NCBI RefSeq assembly: GCF_013072695.1
Contig: NZ_LXUK01000024.1
Location: forward strand, 53,842 to 117,841
DNA from: Acinetobacter sp. Ac_5812
GTDB taxonomy: Bacteria > Pseudomonadota > Gammaproteobacteria > Pseudomonadales > Moraxellaceae
Length of the DNA stretch: 64,000 nt
Direction of reading: 5' to 3'
Shown here: positions 1-8,387 of the stretch, in pieces
Position numbering within the stretch: position 1 is the first letter of the stretch
How the letters are laid out: each line of letters begins with the position of its first letter
Position numbers and translations under genes: made by a program
Notes under the pieces: model-generated
What the model was told of the DNA's origin: nothing
The model's input: the letters and a program-made list of their open reading frames with translations, nothing else
Database searches by the model: none

Positions 1-1
1 T

Positions 2-1540
2 TGTATGGCGACATATATCAATAAATTAGGGCTTGAGCCAAAAAGTAAAATTGCTATTTTGGGGAAGAATAGTGCCCATTGGATCATGGCTGACCTAGCA
101 ATCTGGCTGGCAGGGCATATTTCAGTTCCATTGTATAGTACCTTCAATAGTGAAGGCATTAAATATGTGTTAGAGCATAGTGAAGCAAAACTTTTATTTA
201 TTGGAAAGTTGGATGCCGTAGGAGAGAGCTGGAATGAGGTGAAAAATGTAATTCCAAAAAATATGCCATGCATTTGTTTGCCACAAGCACCTGAGTTTGA
301 TGGATTAACATGGAAAGAAATAGTTTCTATAACTGATCCTTTGAAACAAATCGATTTTCCTAATGCCAAAGAGGTTGCAACTATTATTTATACTTCGGGT
401 AGTACAGGAAGGCCGAAAGGTGTGATGCAAAGTTTTGAGACTTTACTTTCACCTGTAGAAGAGTTGAAAAACGCGTTTGAAATTAATTCAAATGATCGCT
501 TAATTTCTCATTTGCCTCTTGCTCATATTGCGGAACGGATCTTAATTCAATCTATTCCAATAGTTAATGCTTGCACTATTTATTTTTCTAATTCTCAAGA
601 GACATTTATTGAAGATTTAAAGCGAGCGAAACCAACGGTTTTTCTTACAGTACCTCGTTTGTGGATTAAATTTCAATCTGGAATTAATCATAAGATTTCT
701 CCATCAATGCAACGTATGATTTTTAAGTTACCCGTATTGAGTGGCGTTTTAAAGAAAAAATTATTGAGTAAGTTGGGCTTAAATCATATTCGAGTGGCAC
801 TCACTGGCTCAGCACCCTTATCTGCAAGCGTAATTAGATGGTACCGAAATTTAGGATTGGAACTACTTGAAATTTATGGAATGACTGAAAATTGTGGTTA
901 TTCTCATCTTACCAGAGTTGGGCAATATCAAAGTGGCTATGTTGGGCATGCTCACTCTAGAGTGGAATGTAAAATCGATGGAAATGGAGAGATTTTGGTC
1001 AAGAGTCCAGGAACGATGTTGGGTTATTACAAGAATCCCGAAAAAACAGCTGAAGATATGATGGAAGATGGTTTTTTTAGGACGGGGGACATGGGCATTA
1101 TTGATGATACTGGCTGTTTAAAAATTACAGGGCGAGTAAAAGACATTTTTAAAACGTCAAAAGGAAAATATGTTAAGCCAGTACCGATTGAACAAAAAAT
1201 AGCTGCCCATGATTTCATTGAATCTGTTTGTGTCGGTGGCTCAAGTCAGCATCAACCCGTGGCATTTATGATGTTAGCTGAAGAGGTTCGAGCTCAGTTG
1301 AATCATGGGAATAAACGTGAAGTGGTTGAATTAGCAATTAATGAATTAAAAGAAAATATAAATAAATCATTAGAGCCCCATGAAAGGCTCGGTTTTATGG
1401 TTGTGATTGATGAACCGTGGACAATGGAAAACGATTTGTTGACCCCTACCATGAAAATAAAACGGAACAAGATCGAAGAAAAATATGAGCCTTATCTTGA
1501 ATCTTGGGCAAATCAAAATAGATCCATTGTGTGGGAATAA
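2..1540 (+). CDS. Long-chain acyl-CoA ligase (AMP-forming), 5' end cut by window edge
   Basis: ANL-superfamily enzyme that activates fatty acids to acyl-CoA through an acyl-adenylate. Visible motifs, counted from the first in-window ATG at 5, are the P-loop-like YTSGSTGRPKGV near residues 129-140, the YGMTE adenylate motif near residue 290, the RTGD ATP-binding motif, and the GRVKDIFKTSKGKYV hinge and C-terminal region typical of FAA1-type long-chain ligases. The frame is open back to base 2, and the family usually has about 40 more N-terminal residues, so the ATG at 5 is probably internal. A FadL-like porin follows on the same strand, which fits uptake and activation of long-chain substrates. 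The substrate cannot be read from sequence; FAA1-like proteins also act on other long-chain acids. Confidence 0.9.
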   Translation, partial: CMATYINKLGLEPKSKIAILGKNSAHWIMADLAIWLAGHISVPLYSTFNSEGIKYVLEHSEAKLLFIGKLDAVGESWNEVKNVIPKNMPCICLPQAPEFDGLTWKEIVSITDPLKQIDFPNAKEVATIIYTSGSTGRPKGVMQSFETLLSPVEELKNAFEINSNDRLISHLPLAHIAERILIQSIPIVNACTIYFSNSQETFIEDLKRAKPTVFLTVPRLWIKFQSGINHKISPSMQRMIFKLPVLSGVLKKKLLSKLGLNHIRVALTGSAPLSASVIRWYRNLGLELLEIYGMTENCGYSHLTRVGQYQSGYVGHAHSRVECKIDGNGEILVKSPGTMLGYYKNPEKTAEDMMEDGFFRTGDMGIIDDTGCLKITGRVKDIFKTSKGKYVKPVPIEQKIAAHDFIESVCVGGSSQHQPVAFMMLAEEVRAQLNHGNKREVVELAINELKENINKSLEPHERLGFMVVIDEPWTMENDLLTPTMKIKRNKIEEKYEPYLESWANQNRSIVWE

Positions 1541-1552
1541 AAGCATCATAGT

Positions 1553-1588
1553 GCTTGAGAAAAGAAATAGATTTTGCTTTTCTTAAGC
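1553..1588 (+). terminator. Putative hairpin after acyl-CoA ligase
   Basis: Twelve-bp arms (GCTTGAGAAAAG / CTTTTCTTAAGC) with one G-T wobble and a 12-nt loop lie 13 nt after the ligase stop. There is no clear trailing T run, so this may be a weak terminator or an mRNA 3'-end structure. Confidence 0.45.
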
Positions 1589-1666
1589 CATTTTCCGCAC
1601 CTATATAAATATATTTCCTCCTTAAGTGAATGGAACAACTAAAATTATTTTAATAAAGGAAATACG

Positions 1667-2923
1667 ATGGTGATGAATTACAGAATAAAGCTGGCCACTC
1701 TAACCCTCTGTTTGCCTGTAACTTTTGTTTTTGCAGCAGGCTTAGAAAGAACAGCTCAACCGATTTCTGCTTTTTTACAGAATGATAACTATTTTGAAGC
1801 AGGTATCTCAGTCATAGATCCCACAATCTCTGGTAAAGCCAACAATGCAAATGGGAGTGGTGTCATCAGTGATATGGCTGAAAGTTATTACTCAGTTCAG
1901 ACGGCGCTTAAGCTTCAACTAAATCCAAATTTTTCTTTTGGATTGATTTATGATGAGCCATTTGGCGCAGATGTCGCCTTTGCAGTTTCAGATCCGCATC
2001 GAACAGATGAGTCTGGTTTATTTTACAGCGATAGGCAGAATACAAAGGTGGCGGCCAGTGCAAAAAATATCACTTTATTAGTAGGTTACCAGCCTGATCA
2101 GAACTGGAATATGTTTTTAGGTGGTGCTTATCAAACATTTCAAACCAATATACAGATTCGTGGAACTGCAGGTGGTGGAACGAATGCATTAGGACACTAT
2201 AATGCAAATTTACATGAGGGAGCAGCCACAGGATATATCGCAGGTATTTCTTACCAGACCCCAAAAAATGCATCAAAGGCAGCGATAAGCTATCGTTCCA
2301 AAATAACCCATCAACTTGCAACCAATGAGTTTGGGCAAAGTAATATTCTAGCAATTGACGCAAATGATCCCTCATCTGCCTATTTCAATGAACAATCAAA
2401 AACTAAGGTGATTACACCTCAATCTCTGAATCTTGATTTACAAACTGCATTAGCACCGCAATGGCTTATGTTGAGTTCCATTCGATGGGTGAACTGGAAG
2501 CAATTTTCCTTTAGACCTGCAAAATTTGGAGATATTTCTGAAGTTTTAGGAAAACAAGGTTTAGCACCTGATAATCCGAATGGCTTTGATTTATTGACCT
2601 ATGCCAAAGATCAGCTCTCAGCCAGCATCGGTTTAGGTTATAAGGTGAATCAACAATGGTCTACTAATGGTTCTCTATTATGGGATTCTGGGGCAGGGCA
2701 TCCTGCCTCTAGCTTAGGGCCAACTAAGGGCTATTGGGGAGCTGGCTTGGGTATGCAGTATAGCCCCAATAATCAGTATTTCATCACAGGAGGACTAAAA
2801 TATCTTCAAATTGGCAGTGCGGATGCTCAGACGGCATCAACATTTGGAACATCTAAATCCATTGCTAAATTTGAAGATAACTATCTTTGGGGTTACGGGT
2901 TAAAACTCGGATATCGTTTTTAA
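1667..2923 (+). CDS. FadL/OmpP1/TodX-family outer-membrane transporter
   Basis: A 418-residue outer-membrane beta-barrel of the FadL family, which passes long-chain fatty acids and other hydrophobic compounds across the outer membrane. The N-terminus is a Sec signal peptide ending near VFAAG. The body shows alternating amphipathic beta strands rich in aromatic girdle residues, and the protein ends in GLKLGYRF, with the terminal phenylalanine expected for BAM-dependent insertion. The start at 1667 is supported by an AAAGGAAA ribosome-binding site. It follows an acyl-CoA ligase on the same strand, with a hairpin between them. A strong bidirectional terminator lies downstream. Substrate is inferred only from family and neighbour. 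Confidence 0.85.
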   Translation: MVMNYRIKLATLTLCLPVTFVFAAGLERTAQPISAFLQNDNYFEAGISVIDPTISGKANNANGSGVISDMAESYYSVQTALKLQLNPNFSFGLIYDEPFGADVAFAVSDPHRTDESGLFYSDRQNTKVAASAKNITLLVGYQPDQNWNMFLGGAYQTFQTNIQIRGTAGGGTNALGHYNANLHEGAATGYIAGISYQTPKNASKAAISYRSKITHQLATNEFGQSNILAIDANDPSSAYFNEQSKTKVITPQSLNLDLQTALAPQWLMLSSIRWVNWKQFSFRPAKFGDISEVLGKQGLAPDNPNGFDLLTYAKDQLSASIGLGYKVNQQWSTNGSLLWDSGAGHPASSLGPTKGYWGAGLGMQYSPNNQYFITGGLKYLQIGSADAQTASTFGTSKSIAKFEDNYLWGYGLKLGYRF

Positions 2924-2935
2924 GGTTTCAGTAAT

Positions 2936-2967
2936 AAAAAAAGAGGACGATTAACGTCCTCTTTTTT
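2936..2967. terminator. Bidirectional rho-independent terminator between fadL-like and dps
   Basis: Stem GAGGACG / CGTCCTC with loop ATTAA, flanked by an A run on the left and a T run on the right. It can end the plus-strand porin transcript and the convergent minus-strand dps transcript. Confidence 0.9.
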
Positions 2968-2978
2968 TGTCTATTGAT

Positions 2979-3473
2979 TTAGTGATCAATATTGGCTTCC
3001 AAGAACCATAAATATTGATCCAGATCTTCTAAGGCTGCATGGATAATATCTTCAGAAATTGGGTCTTGAATCTCATCAATGGTATCACGCAGATGGTTGG
3101 CGACCACACCATAACGATCCGCCAACTCTTTAAGATGATCTTGTACGGCATGAATGGCAACAGGGTATGGCTTGAGATGTGAGGTTTCAGCAACCGTTTG
3201 GGTTGTTCCGAGCGCTGTTCCACCGATCTGTACCGCACGCTCTGCAACATTGTCTAAGTGAGTGATTAGCGAAGTACGGAAGGTATCTAACATTTCATGC
3301 ACTGCAATAAAGTTGCTACCCCGCATGTTCCAATGCGCCTGTTTAGTCAATAAGGACAGGTCAATCAGGTTAGCAAGGATTTGATTTAAAATTTTTACTG
3401 TGGACTCTTTAATTGAGTCATCTAAATTATTACGTGTATATACTTTTAAAGCTTTCGCTGTTGAAGAATTCAT
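2979..3473 (-). CDS. dps: Dps-family DNA-binding ferritin-like protein
   Basis: A 164-residue Dps mini-ferritin, which forms a dodecamer that oxidises and stores iron and protects DNA during starvation and oxidative stress. The ferroxidase signature is visible as KQAHWNMRGSNFIAVHEMLD, with the conserved His-Trp and downstream His-Glu-x2-Asp that bridge subunits. The basic, Ser/Thr-rich N-terminal tail could contact DNA. The ATG at 3473 is preferred over an upstream TTG because TGAGGTAA sits at the right distance. It is monocistronic and convergent with the FadL-like gene. An OxyR or Fur site could exist upstream but I do not see a clear one. Confidence 0.93.
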   Translation of the reverse strand: MNSSTAKALKVYTRNNLDDSIKESTVKILNQILANLIDLSLLTKQAHWNMRGSNFIAVHEMLDTFRTSLITHLDNVAERAVQIGGTALGTTQTVAETSHLKPYPVAIHAVQDHLKELADRYGVVANHLRDTIDEIQDPISEDIIHAALEDLDQYLWFLEANIDH

Positions 3474-3690
3474 AGTTACCTCATTCAATTATAATGTGAT
3501 GAAACATCGTGAATAAAAACCATTCATTTGGTGACTAGCTTATCGCTTGAATTGAGGTTTGAGTGTTTTCGTTTTCTAGGCTTTTGTAAGTTTACTTATC
3601 ATCAATTCTGTTTTTGATTTTATTGGTTTTGATTCAGATGCAATGATGCTTCCATCTGTTAGACTTCTTTTAAAATTGTTAAAAAATGGC

Positions 3691-4707
3691 TTAAATTAGC
3701 CCTGCATCCTTAGATTCCAATTTGATATAGGCATAGAAAATCGGTGCAACAATCAGACCGCTGAGACCAAAAATCGACTCGAAAATGAGCATCGCCAATA
3801 ACACTTCCCAAGCACTGGCATTAATTTTGGTGCCAATGATTTTGGCATTGACGAAGTATTCCAGCTTATGAATGATCACCAGATAGGCCAATGCGATGGC
3901 TGCCACAGACAGGGAAATGGTCAAACCCGCCATAATGATCAAAGTATTTGAAATCAGATTGCCAATAATCGGCAGTAGACCAAAAATAAAGGTCAGAATG
4001 GTCAGTGTTTTGGCAAAAGGTAAATGGATATTGAAGATCGGCAGAACGATAAAGACAAAGATCATAAATAATACGGTATTGATCAGTGAAATTTTCACTT
4101 GAGCAAAGACCACATTTTTAAAAGAAACAGAAAGCTTCTGAATACGATGCAGCACAGCTGCTTTAAATGCAGGTTGTGGTGCATGTTGTTTAAAATTCTG
4201 GATCGACACCAAAATACCAACAATCAGACCAATCACCATCGTGGCGAGATTATGCAGAATATCGGTCCCAGTATTTTTGACGATCGAAATATTATTTTTG
4301 ATAAAAGACAGAATCTGATTCTTGATATCCGCCACGCTATGTGGCAAATAACCCGGCAGGTAATGACTCATTTCCTCTTGGAATTTAATCAGTGTTTGAT
4401 CGATCTTAAAGTTAAAGGAATTCAGTCCAGTCCCTTTTAAATCATAGATCACAAAGCTAATTAAACTGGTAATAAAAAAGCCAATCAGGAAGGTGGTTAA
4501 AATACCCAGAATAATACTGATAAAGATACGTGCGCGTTGACCATCAATATGTTTTTCAACAATTGAACTTAAACTGTTAATAATTTCAAAGACCAGAAAA
4601 CCTGCAAAAAAACTCGGAAGTAAATGCAGGGGAATGACCATCATTAAAAACAAAGCCATCAGGATAAAGCTGGCGATGATACTTTGACGGTCACTGAGTA
4701 GATTCAT
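3691..4707 (-). CDS. AI-2E family transporter (multi-pass membrane protein)
   Basis: A 338-residue polytopic inner-membrane protein of the AI-2E/PerM/TqsA family, with the typical arrangement of paired N-terminal helices, a long amphipathic central segment, and a C-terminal cluster of helices around ILTFIFGLLPIIGNLISN and ESIFGLSGLIVAPIFYAYIK. Family members have been linked to quorum-signal export or Na+/H+ antiport, but most are uncharacterised and the substrate here is unknown. It is a monocistronic minus-strand gene. Length is usual for the family. Confidence 0.85.
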   Translation of the reverse strand: MNLLSDRQSIIASFILMALFLMMVIPLHLLPSFFAGFLVFEIINSLSSIVEKHIDGQRARIFISIILGILTTFLIGFFITSLISFVIYDLKGTGLNSFNFKIDQTLIKFQEEMSHYLPGYLPHSVADIKNQILSFIKNNISIVKNTGTDILHNLATMVIGLIVGILVSIQNFKQHAPQPAFKAAVLHRIQKLSVSFKNVVFAQVKISLINTVLFMIFVFIVLPIFNIHLPFAKTLTILTFIFGLLPIIGNLISNTLIIMAGLTISLSVAAIALAYLVIIHKLEYFVNAKIIGTKINASAWEVLLAMLIFESIFGLSGLIVAPIFYAYIKLESKDAGLI

Positions 4708-4793
4708 GCTCTAGATGCCTAGTTTAAGTTGTTGTTATGTTAAAGAACAAACATATGATTTTGATGACATCTATCCTATTGTGCTGCGATCAA

Positions 4794-5489
4794 TTAATCA
4801 ATTTCCATTTCATTGATATGACGCGCGCCTTCTAGAATCATACGAATCATGACCATGGTTTGTTCTGCCACTTCAGTGCGTTGTTCCGCAGGCAGATCCA
4901 GCACTTTTGCGCCCATGTTGAACACCAATTGCGTAATAGCTTTGGCTGCAAGATCAGCATGACTGAGCTTACTGTTATTCAAACGTTCTAAACGAATCAG
5001 GTCTTCTTGCAGCTCTTGCTGAAAGAAGTTGAGTTGACGGTCAACCGCTGCTTTATACGAAGTAGAACCCGTGTAGCCCTCGCGTAATAACAAACTCAGA
5101 TTGCCTTCGTCGGTATTCAATTGTTGAATAAACACTTCAACTGAACTACGGATAATGCTTTGCTGCTTTGAAGCCTGTAAACGCGCTTCACGAATAATAC
5201 GGCGTAGTACCAAGCCAGATTGATCAATCAAGGCAATTGCCAGTTCATCAATGTCTTTAAAATGACGATAGAAACTATTTGGTGCAATACCTGCTTCGCG
5301 TGCAATCTCACGTAAGCTGAGTGAGGCGATACTTTTTTGTGGGCCAATCAAGTTGAGCGTGGCTTGAAACAACTCTTCTTTGGTAATGGTTGCTTTTCTA
5401 CCTACTGAGCGCACAGGAGATTTCATAGGAATGACATCTTGTTCGTTTAAGTTGTCATGGCCGAGCGGTAAAAAAGAAGAATGAACCAT
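4794..5489 (-). CDS. FabR/DesT-like TetR-family repressor of unsaturated fatty acid synthesis
   Basis: A TetR-family regulator closely resembling E. coli FabR: the helix-turn-helix core SLREIAREAGIAPNSFYRHFKDIDELAIALIDQSG matches the FabR pattern almost residue for residue. FabR and Pseudomonas DesT sense the saturated/unsaturated acyl pool and repress desaturase or fabA/fabB genes. Here the gene is divergent from a ferredoxin reductase-desaturase pair, the same arrangement as desT-desCB in Pseudomonas. The ATG at 5489 follows an in-frame TTG at 5498; neither has a strong ribosome-binding site, and another Met lies at residue 22. Two TATAC-N4-GTATA palindromes in the divergent promoter region are the likely operator. 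Confidence 0.88.
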   Translation of the reverse strand: MVHSSFLPLGHDNLNEQDVIPMKSPVRSVGRKATITKEELFQATLNLIGPQKSIASLSLREIAREAGIAPNSFYRHFKDIDELAIALIDQSGLVLRRIIREARLQASKQQSIIRSSVEVFIQQLNTDEGNLSLLLREGYTGSTSYKAAVDRQLNFFQQELQEDLIRLERLNNSKLSHADLAAKAITQLVFNMGAKVLDLPAEQRTEVAEQTMVMIRMILEGARHINEMEID

Positions 5490-5559
5490 TGTTTTCAATA
5501 TATAAGTAAGCTACTCGGGATTATAGCGATTGTCAGTGAACTTGTGAAATGTAAATTCT

Positions 5560-5597
5560 TATACGAGTGTATATACAAATATATATACACATGTATA
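5560..5597. promoter_or_regulatory. Paired operator palindromes between FabR-like gene and desC/desB
   Basis: Two copies of the inverted repeat TATAC-N4-GTATA, at 5560-5573 and 5584-5597, have centres 24 bp apart. They overlap a longer inverted repeat with 9-bp arms GTGTATATA and TATATACAC (5567-5590). The position between the divergent TetR gene and the desaturase genes makes this the probable regulator binding site. The precise contact bases are inferred. Confidence 0.65.
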
Positions 5598-5629
5598 ATA
5601 ATTAGCAAACAACCAGAGTAAACCTGCTC

Positions 5630-6697
5630 ATGCAAGCAATTGAAAAGAGAAATTCTCTATTTAATTCGTTGGCTCACAGTGTGATGAACAGCCATGACGC
5701 CAATTTTTGGTTACAGAAAATCAATCCATTGTGGTCCATTAATCAGTCTCTAGCCAAAATCGTAAAAAAACAAATCGTGGCAAAAGACACCGTCAGTCTT
5801 ATTCTGCAATGCAACCGGCATGTTGCTCGTGGTGTTGCGGGGCAGCATCACCCTGTGACGGTTGATATTGCGGGTCGTCACTATGAGCGTACTTATAGTT
5901 TGATGCAGGTGGATGCTGATCATCTCTGTTTAACCGTGAAAAAAGTGGATCAAGGCTTAGTCAGTTCGTGGTTGGTTGAAGGCAGCCAAACTGGGGATAT
6001 CTTACGTTTGGGCCAACCCTATGGTGAGATGCAGCAGACCGTTGCAACACCACATTTAGTATTGCTGGCAGCAGGGAGTGGTATCACCCCGATGTTGAGT
6101 TTGATTGAAGCGTTATGTCAGTCAAAACAATTGAATACAACATCCGTCCAATTGATGTATTGGGTTAAAACCCATGCCGATGCTGCTTATGCCGAATATC
6201 TGAAAGAAGTATCTGAAAATTTTTCAAATTTTAGTGCCCAAATTTTTTATACCCAAGAACAAGACCAACGTTTAAATCAAAGTCATGTTGATCAAATCCG
6301 TGATTTAGCTGAAACCACAGTCTATGCTTGCGGATCATCGGGTTTTGCGGCAACAGCAGAAAGTTTGTTCCAAGACGCCGCTGCACTGCAAACAGAAGCT
6401 TTTAGCTTGAGTCAATTTGATGTGGATGCAGCGGATACAGGCTTTATCAATGTCACCTTGACCCAATCCAATAAAACCATTGCCATTCCTAAAGGTCAAT
6501 CGATTCTGTCTAGCTTAGAACATCAAGGGATCAAGCCAAATCATGGTTGCCGTATGGGGATTTGTAATAAATGTGCCTGTAATAAAGCACAAGGCGCAAC
6601 CAAAAATTTGTTGAATGGTGCAGCCAATAATGAACCAACACAGCTATTAAAAATTTGTGTCAATTCAGCCCAGTCTGATCTTGTGATTGATCTATAA
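5630..6697 (+). CDS. desC: Ferredoxin reductase-like oxidoreductase (FAD, NAD(P), 2Fe-2S), electron donor to desaturase
   Basis: A 355-residue flavin oxidoreductase with a C-terminal plant-type ferredoxin domain. The FAD motif RTYS is at residues 87-90, the nucleotide-binding motif LLAAGSGITPML near 145-156, and the iron-sulphur ligands are C307, C312, C315 (C-x4-C-x2-C) and C343. It ends 14 nt before the desaturase start, so the two form an operon and this protein most likely passes NAD(P)H electrons to the diiron desaturase, as DesC does for DesB in Pseudomonas. It lies downstream of the paired TATAC palindromes, so repression by the divergent FabR/DesT-like regulator is likely. The start lacks a strong ribosome-binding site. 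Confidence 0.87.
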   Translation: MQAIEKRNSLFNSLAHSVMNSHDANFWLQKINPLWSINQSLAKIVKKQIVAKDTVSLILQCNRHVARGVAGQHHPVTVDIAGRHYERTYSLMQVDADHLCLTVKKVDQGLVSSWLVEGSQTGDILRLGQPYGEMQQTVATPHLVLLAAGSGITPMLSLIEALCQSKQLNTTSVQLMYWVKTHADAAYAEYLKEVSENFSNFSAQIFYTQEQDQRLNQSHVDQIRDLAETTVYACGSSGFAATAESLFQDAAALQTEAFSLSQFDVDAADTGFINVTLTQSNKTIAIPKGQSILSSLEHQGIKPNHGCRMGICNKCACNKAQGATKNLLNGAANNEPTQLLKICVNSAQSDLVIDL

Positions 6698-6711
6698 GAG
6701 AGTAATTGATT

Positions 6712-7806
6712 ATGAACATGCCTGTTAAGATGGAATTTTTTAAAAATCCCAAAAATCGTGATTTAACTGCTGCAGAATTAGATGCTTTTGCTCGTGAACT
6801 CGATCAAATCAAACAAGAAGTATTAGACGATTTAGGCGAGAAAGATGCCAAATATATCCGCCGTGTCTATTCCACCATTCGATATAGTAGTCTGGCTGGA
6901 CGTGCTTGTTTATTTCTAGGCTGGTTTCCGCCAGCATGGTTACTCGGGACAGGCTTGCTCGGTTTTGCCAAAATCATGGAAAACATGGAGTTGGGTCATA
7001 ATGTCATGCACGGTCAGTATGACTGGATGAATGATCCGAAATTCAATGGTCAAACCTATGAGTGGGATACGGTCGGAACCTCAGATAACTGGCGTCAAAC
7101 CCATAACTATAAGCATCATACCTATACCAATGTAAAAGGTATGGATGATGATGTCGGTTATGGTGTATTTCGTTTGTTCCCTGAACAACGCTGGTCAAAG
7201 TTCACTTTAATTCAGCCGATGTATATTGTGCCATTTAGCCTGTTGTTCCAATGGGGAGTTGCAGTGCAAAACCTTGAATTAGGTAAAGTACTGTATAAGC
7301 GTAAAACCATGGCGCAATTCAAACGTGAATGGCAGCCTGCGCAAAAGAAAATCCTCAAGCAAATGTTTAAGGACTATGTGTTCTTTCCATTGATTGCTGG
7401 TCCTGCGGCGATTCCTGTATTTACTGGCAACTTGGTGGCGAACGGGATTCGCAATGTCTGGACCTTCAGTATTATTTTCTGTGGTCACTTTACCAAAGAT
7501 GTTGAAGTCTTCCCAAAAGCCGTATTGCAAGATGAAAGCCGTGGGCATTGGTATATGCGCCAGATCCGTGGTTCATCCAATCTGACTGGTTCAGAAGCCT
7601 TTCATATCTTAACGGGACATTTGAGTCATCAAATTGAGCATCATTTATTCCCTGATATTCCTGCACGTCGCTATCGTCAAGTTGCACCGAAAGTACAGGC
7701 GGTGTGTGAAAAATATGGGTTGCATTATAATAATGCCAGCTTTGTGAAGCAGTTTGGTGAAGTAGTTGGGCGTATTTTTAAATATGCACTGCCTTTTAAA
7801 AAGTAA
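6712..7806 (+). CDS. desB: Membrane acyl (acyl-CoA/acyl-lipid) fatty acid desaturase
   Basis: A 364-residue integral-membrane diiron desaturase. The three histidine boxes are present: HNVMH near residue 97, HNYKHH about 35 residues later, and HQIEHH near residue 305. Hydrophobic segments lie between boxes one and two and around the middle. It introduces a double bond into saturated acyl chains aerobically, adjusting membrane fluidity. The ATG at 6712 is preferred over a TTG at 6706 because AAGAGAG is suitably placed. It is the second gene of the reductase-desaturase operon and ends at a strong terminator. Position specificity is not readable from sequence. Confidence 0.92.
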   Translation: MNMPVKMEFFKNPKNRDLTAAELDAFARELDQIKQEVLDDLGEKDAKYIRRVYSTIRYSSLAGRACLFLGWFPPAWLLGTGLLGFAKIMENMELGHNVMHGQYDWMNDPKFNGQTYEWDTVGTSDNWRQTHNYKHHTYTNVKGMDDDVGYGVFRLFPEQRWSKFTLIQPMYIVPFSLLFQWGVAVQNLELGKVLYKRKTMAQFKREWQPAQKKILKQMFKDYVFFPLIAGPAAIPVFTGNLVANGIRNVWTFSIIFCGHFTKDVEVFPKAVLQDESRGHWYMRQIRGSSNLTGSEAFHILTGHLSHQIEHHLFPDIPARRYRQVAPKVQAVCEKYGLHYNNASFVKQFGEVVGRIFKYALPFKK

Positions 7807-7821
7807 ACCATAACAACCTAG

Positions 7822-7857
7822 AAAAGCCCTGAATGCATACGCTTCAGGGCTTTTTTT
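7822..7857. terminator. Terminator between desaturase and DUF4442 gene (convergent)
   Basis: Stem AAAAGCCCTGAA / TTCAGGGCTTTT with a short loop and a 7-T run. The flanking A and T runs let it work in both directions for the two convergent genes. Confidence 0.92.
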
Positions 7858-7860
7858 ATT

Positions 7861-8328
7861 TTATTTCTTCTTTTTTGAAATCCACATGGTGATAGTGGCA
7901 TGGAAAACTTTTTCATTCTGCTGATCCACGACATCAACATTGACCAAGTATTCACCAGCTTTGTCCCAATCGTAATGCTCATCAACAGGGCTAGCAATCG
8001 CAATCAAATCGGTTTCAGCCTTCTTTAAATATTCAACCGTCATGCCTTTGGGAATCCAGCGATGGGTTGTGGGTACAGTCACTTCAGTCATGGTCCCACC
8101 CGCAAGTTCTGCCATGTTACACATCGCGATTGCATGAACTGTACCAATATGATTCAACACGCTCCGTTTTTTCTTGATACTGATTTTGCAGGAATTGGGT
8201 TTTAGCTCCTCAAATAAGGGAGAGATACTGCTGAAATACGGCGCTTTAAGGCACAGCATTCGGGAGAATGTCCATTTACCTGCAGGTAAGGCCGATACTT
8301 TATTCCATAAATCTAAGGTGCTTGCCAT
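7861..8328 (-). CDS. DUF4442 hotdog-fold protein (PaaI-like thioesterase superfamily)
   Basis: A 155-residue single-domain hotdog-fold protein matching the DUF4442 pattern, including the NHIGTVHAIAMCNMAELAGG stretch, where the helix of the hotdog normally packs, and later strands YLVNVDVVD and VFHATITMWISKKKK. Relatives include acyl-CoA thioesterases, but the catalytic role of DUF4442 proteins is not settled. An AGGAC ribosome-binding site precedes the ATG at 8328. The gene is divergent from a TetR regulator with two operator-like palindromes in the 60-bp gap, so it is the most likely regulated target. A role in acyl-CoA handling is only an inference. Confidence 0.8.
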   Translation of the reverse strand: MASTLDLWNKVSALPAGKWTFSRMLCLKAPYFSSISPLFEELKPNSCKISIKKKRSVLNHIGTVHAIAMCNMAELAGGTMTEVTVPTTHRWIPKGMTVEYLKKAETDLIAIASPVDEHYDWDKAGEYLVNVDVVDQQNEKVFHATITMWISKKKK

Positions 8329-8343
8329 TTTAAATGTCCTAAT

Positions 8344-8380
8344 ACAGAATTAAATTCTTAAACAGAATATAATTCTGTTT
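8344..8380. promoter_or_regulatory. Two operator palindromes between DUF4442 gene and TetR gene
   Basis: A perfect 21-bp palindrome (8360-8380) has arms AAACAGAAT and ATTCTGTTT around ATA. A second, imperfect copy (ACAGAAT / ATTCTTA around TAA) is at 8344-8360. Centres are 18 bp apart. This is the expected form of a TetR-family operator that controls both divergent genes. Confidence 0.7.
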
Positions 8381-8387
8381 ACAAGCT

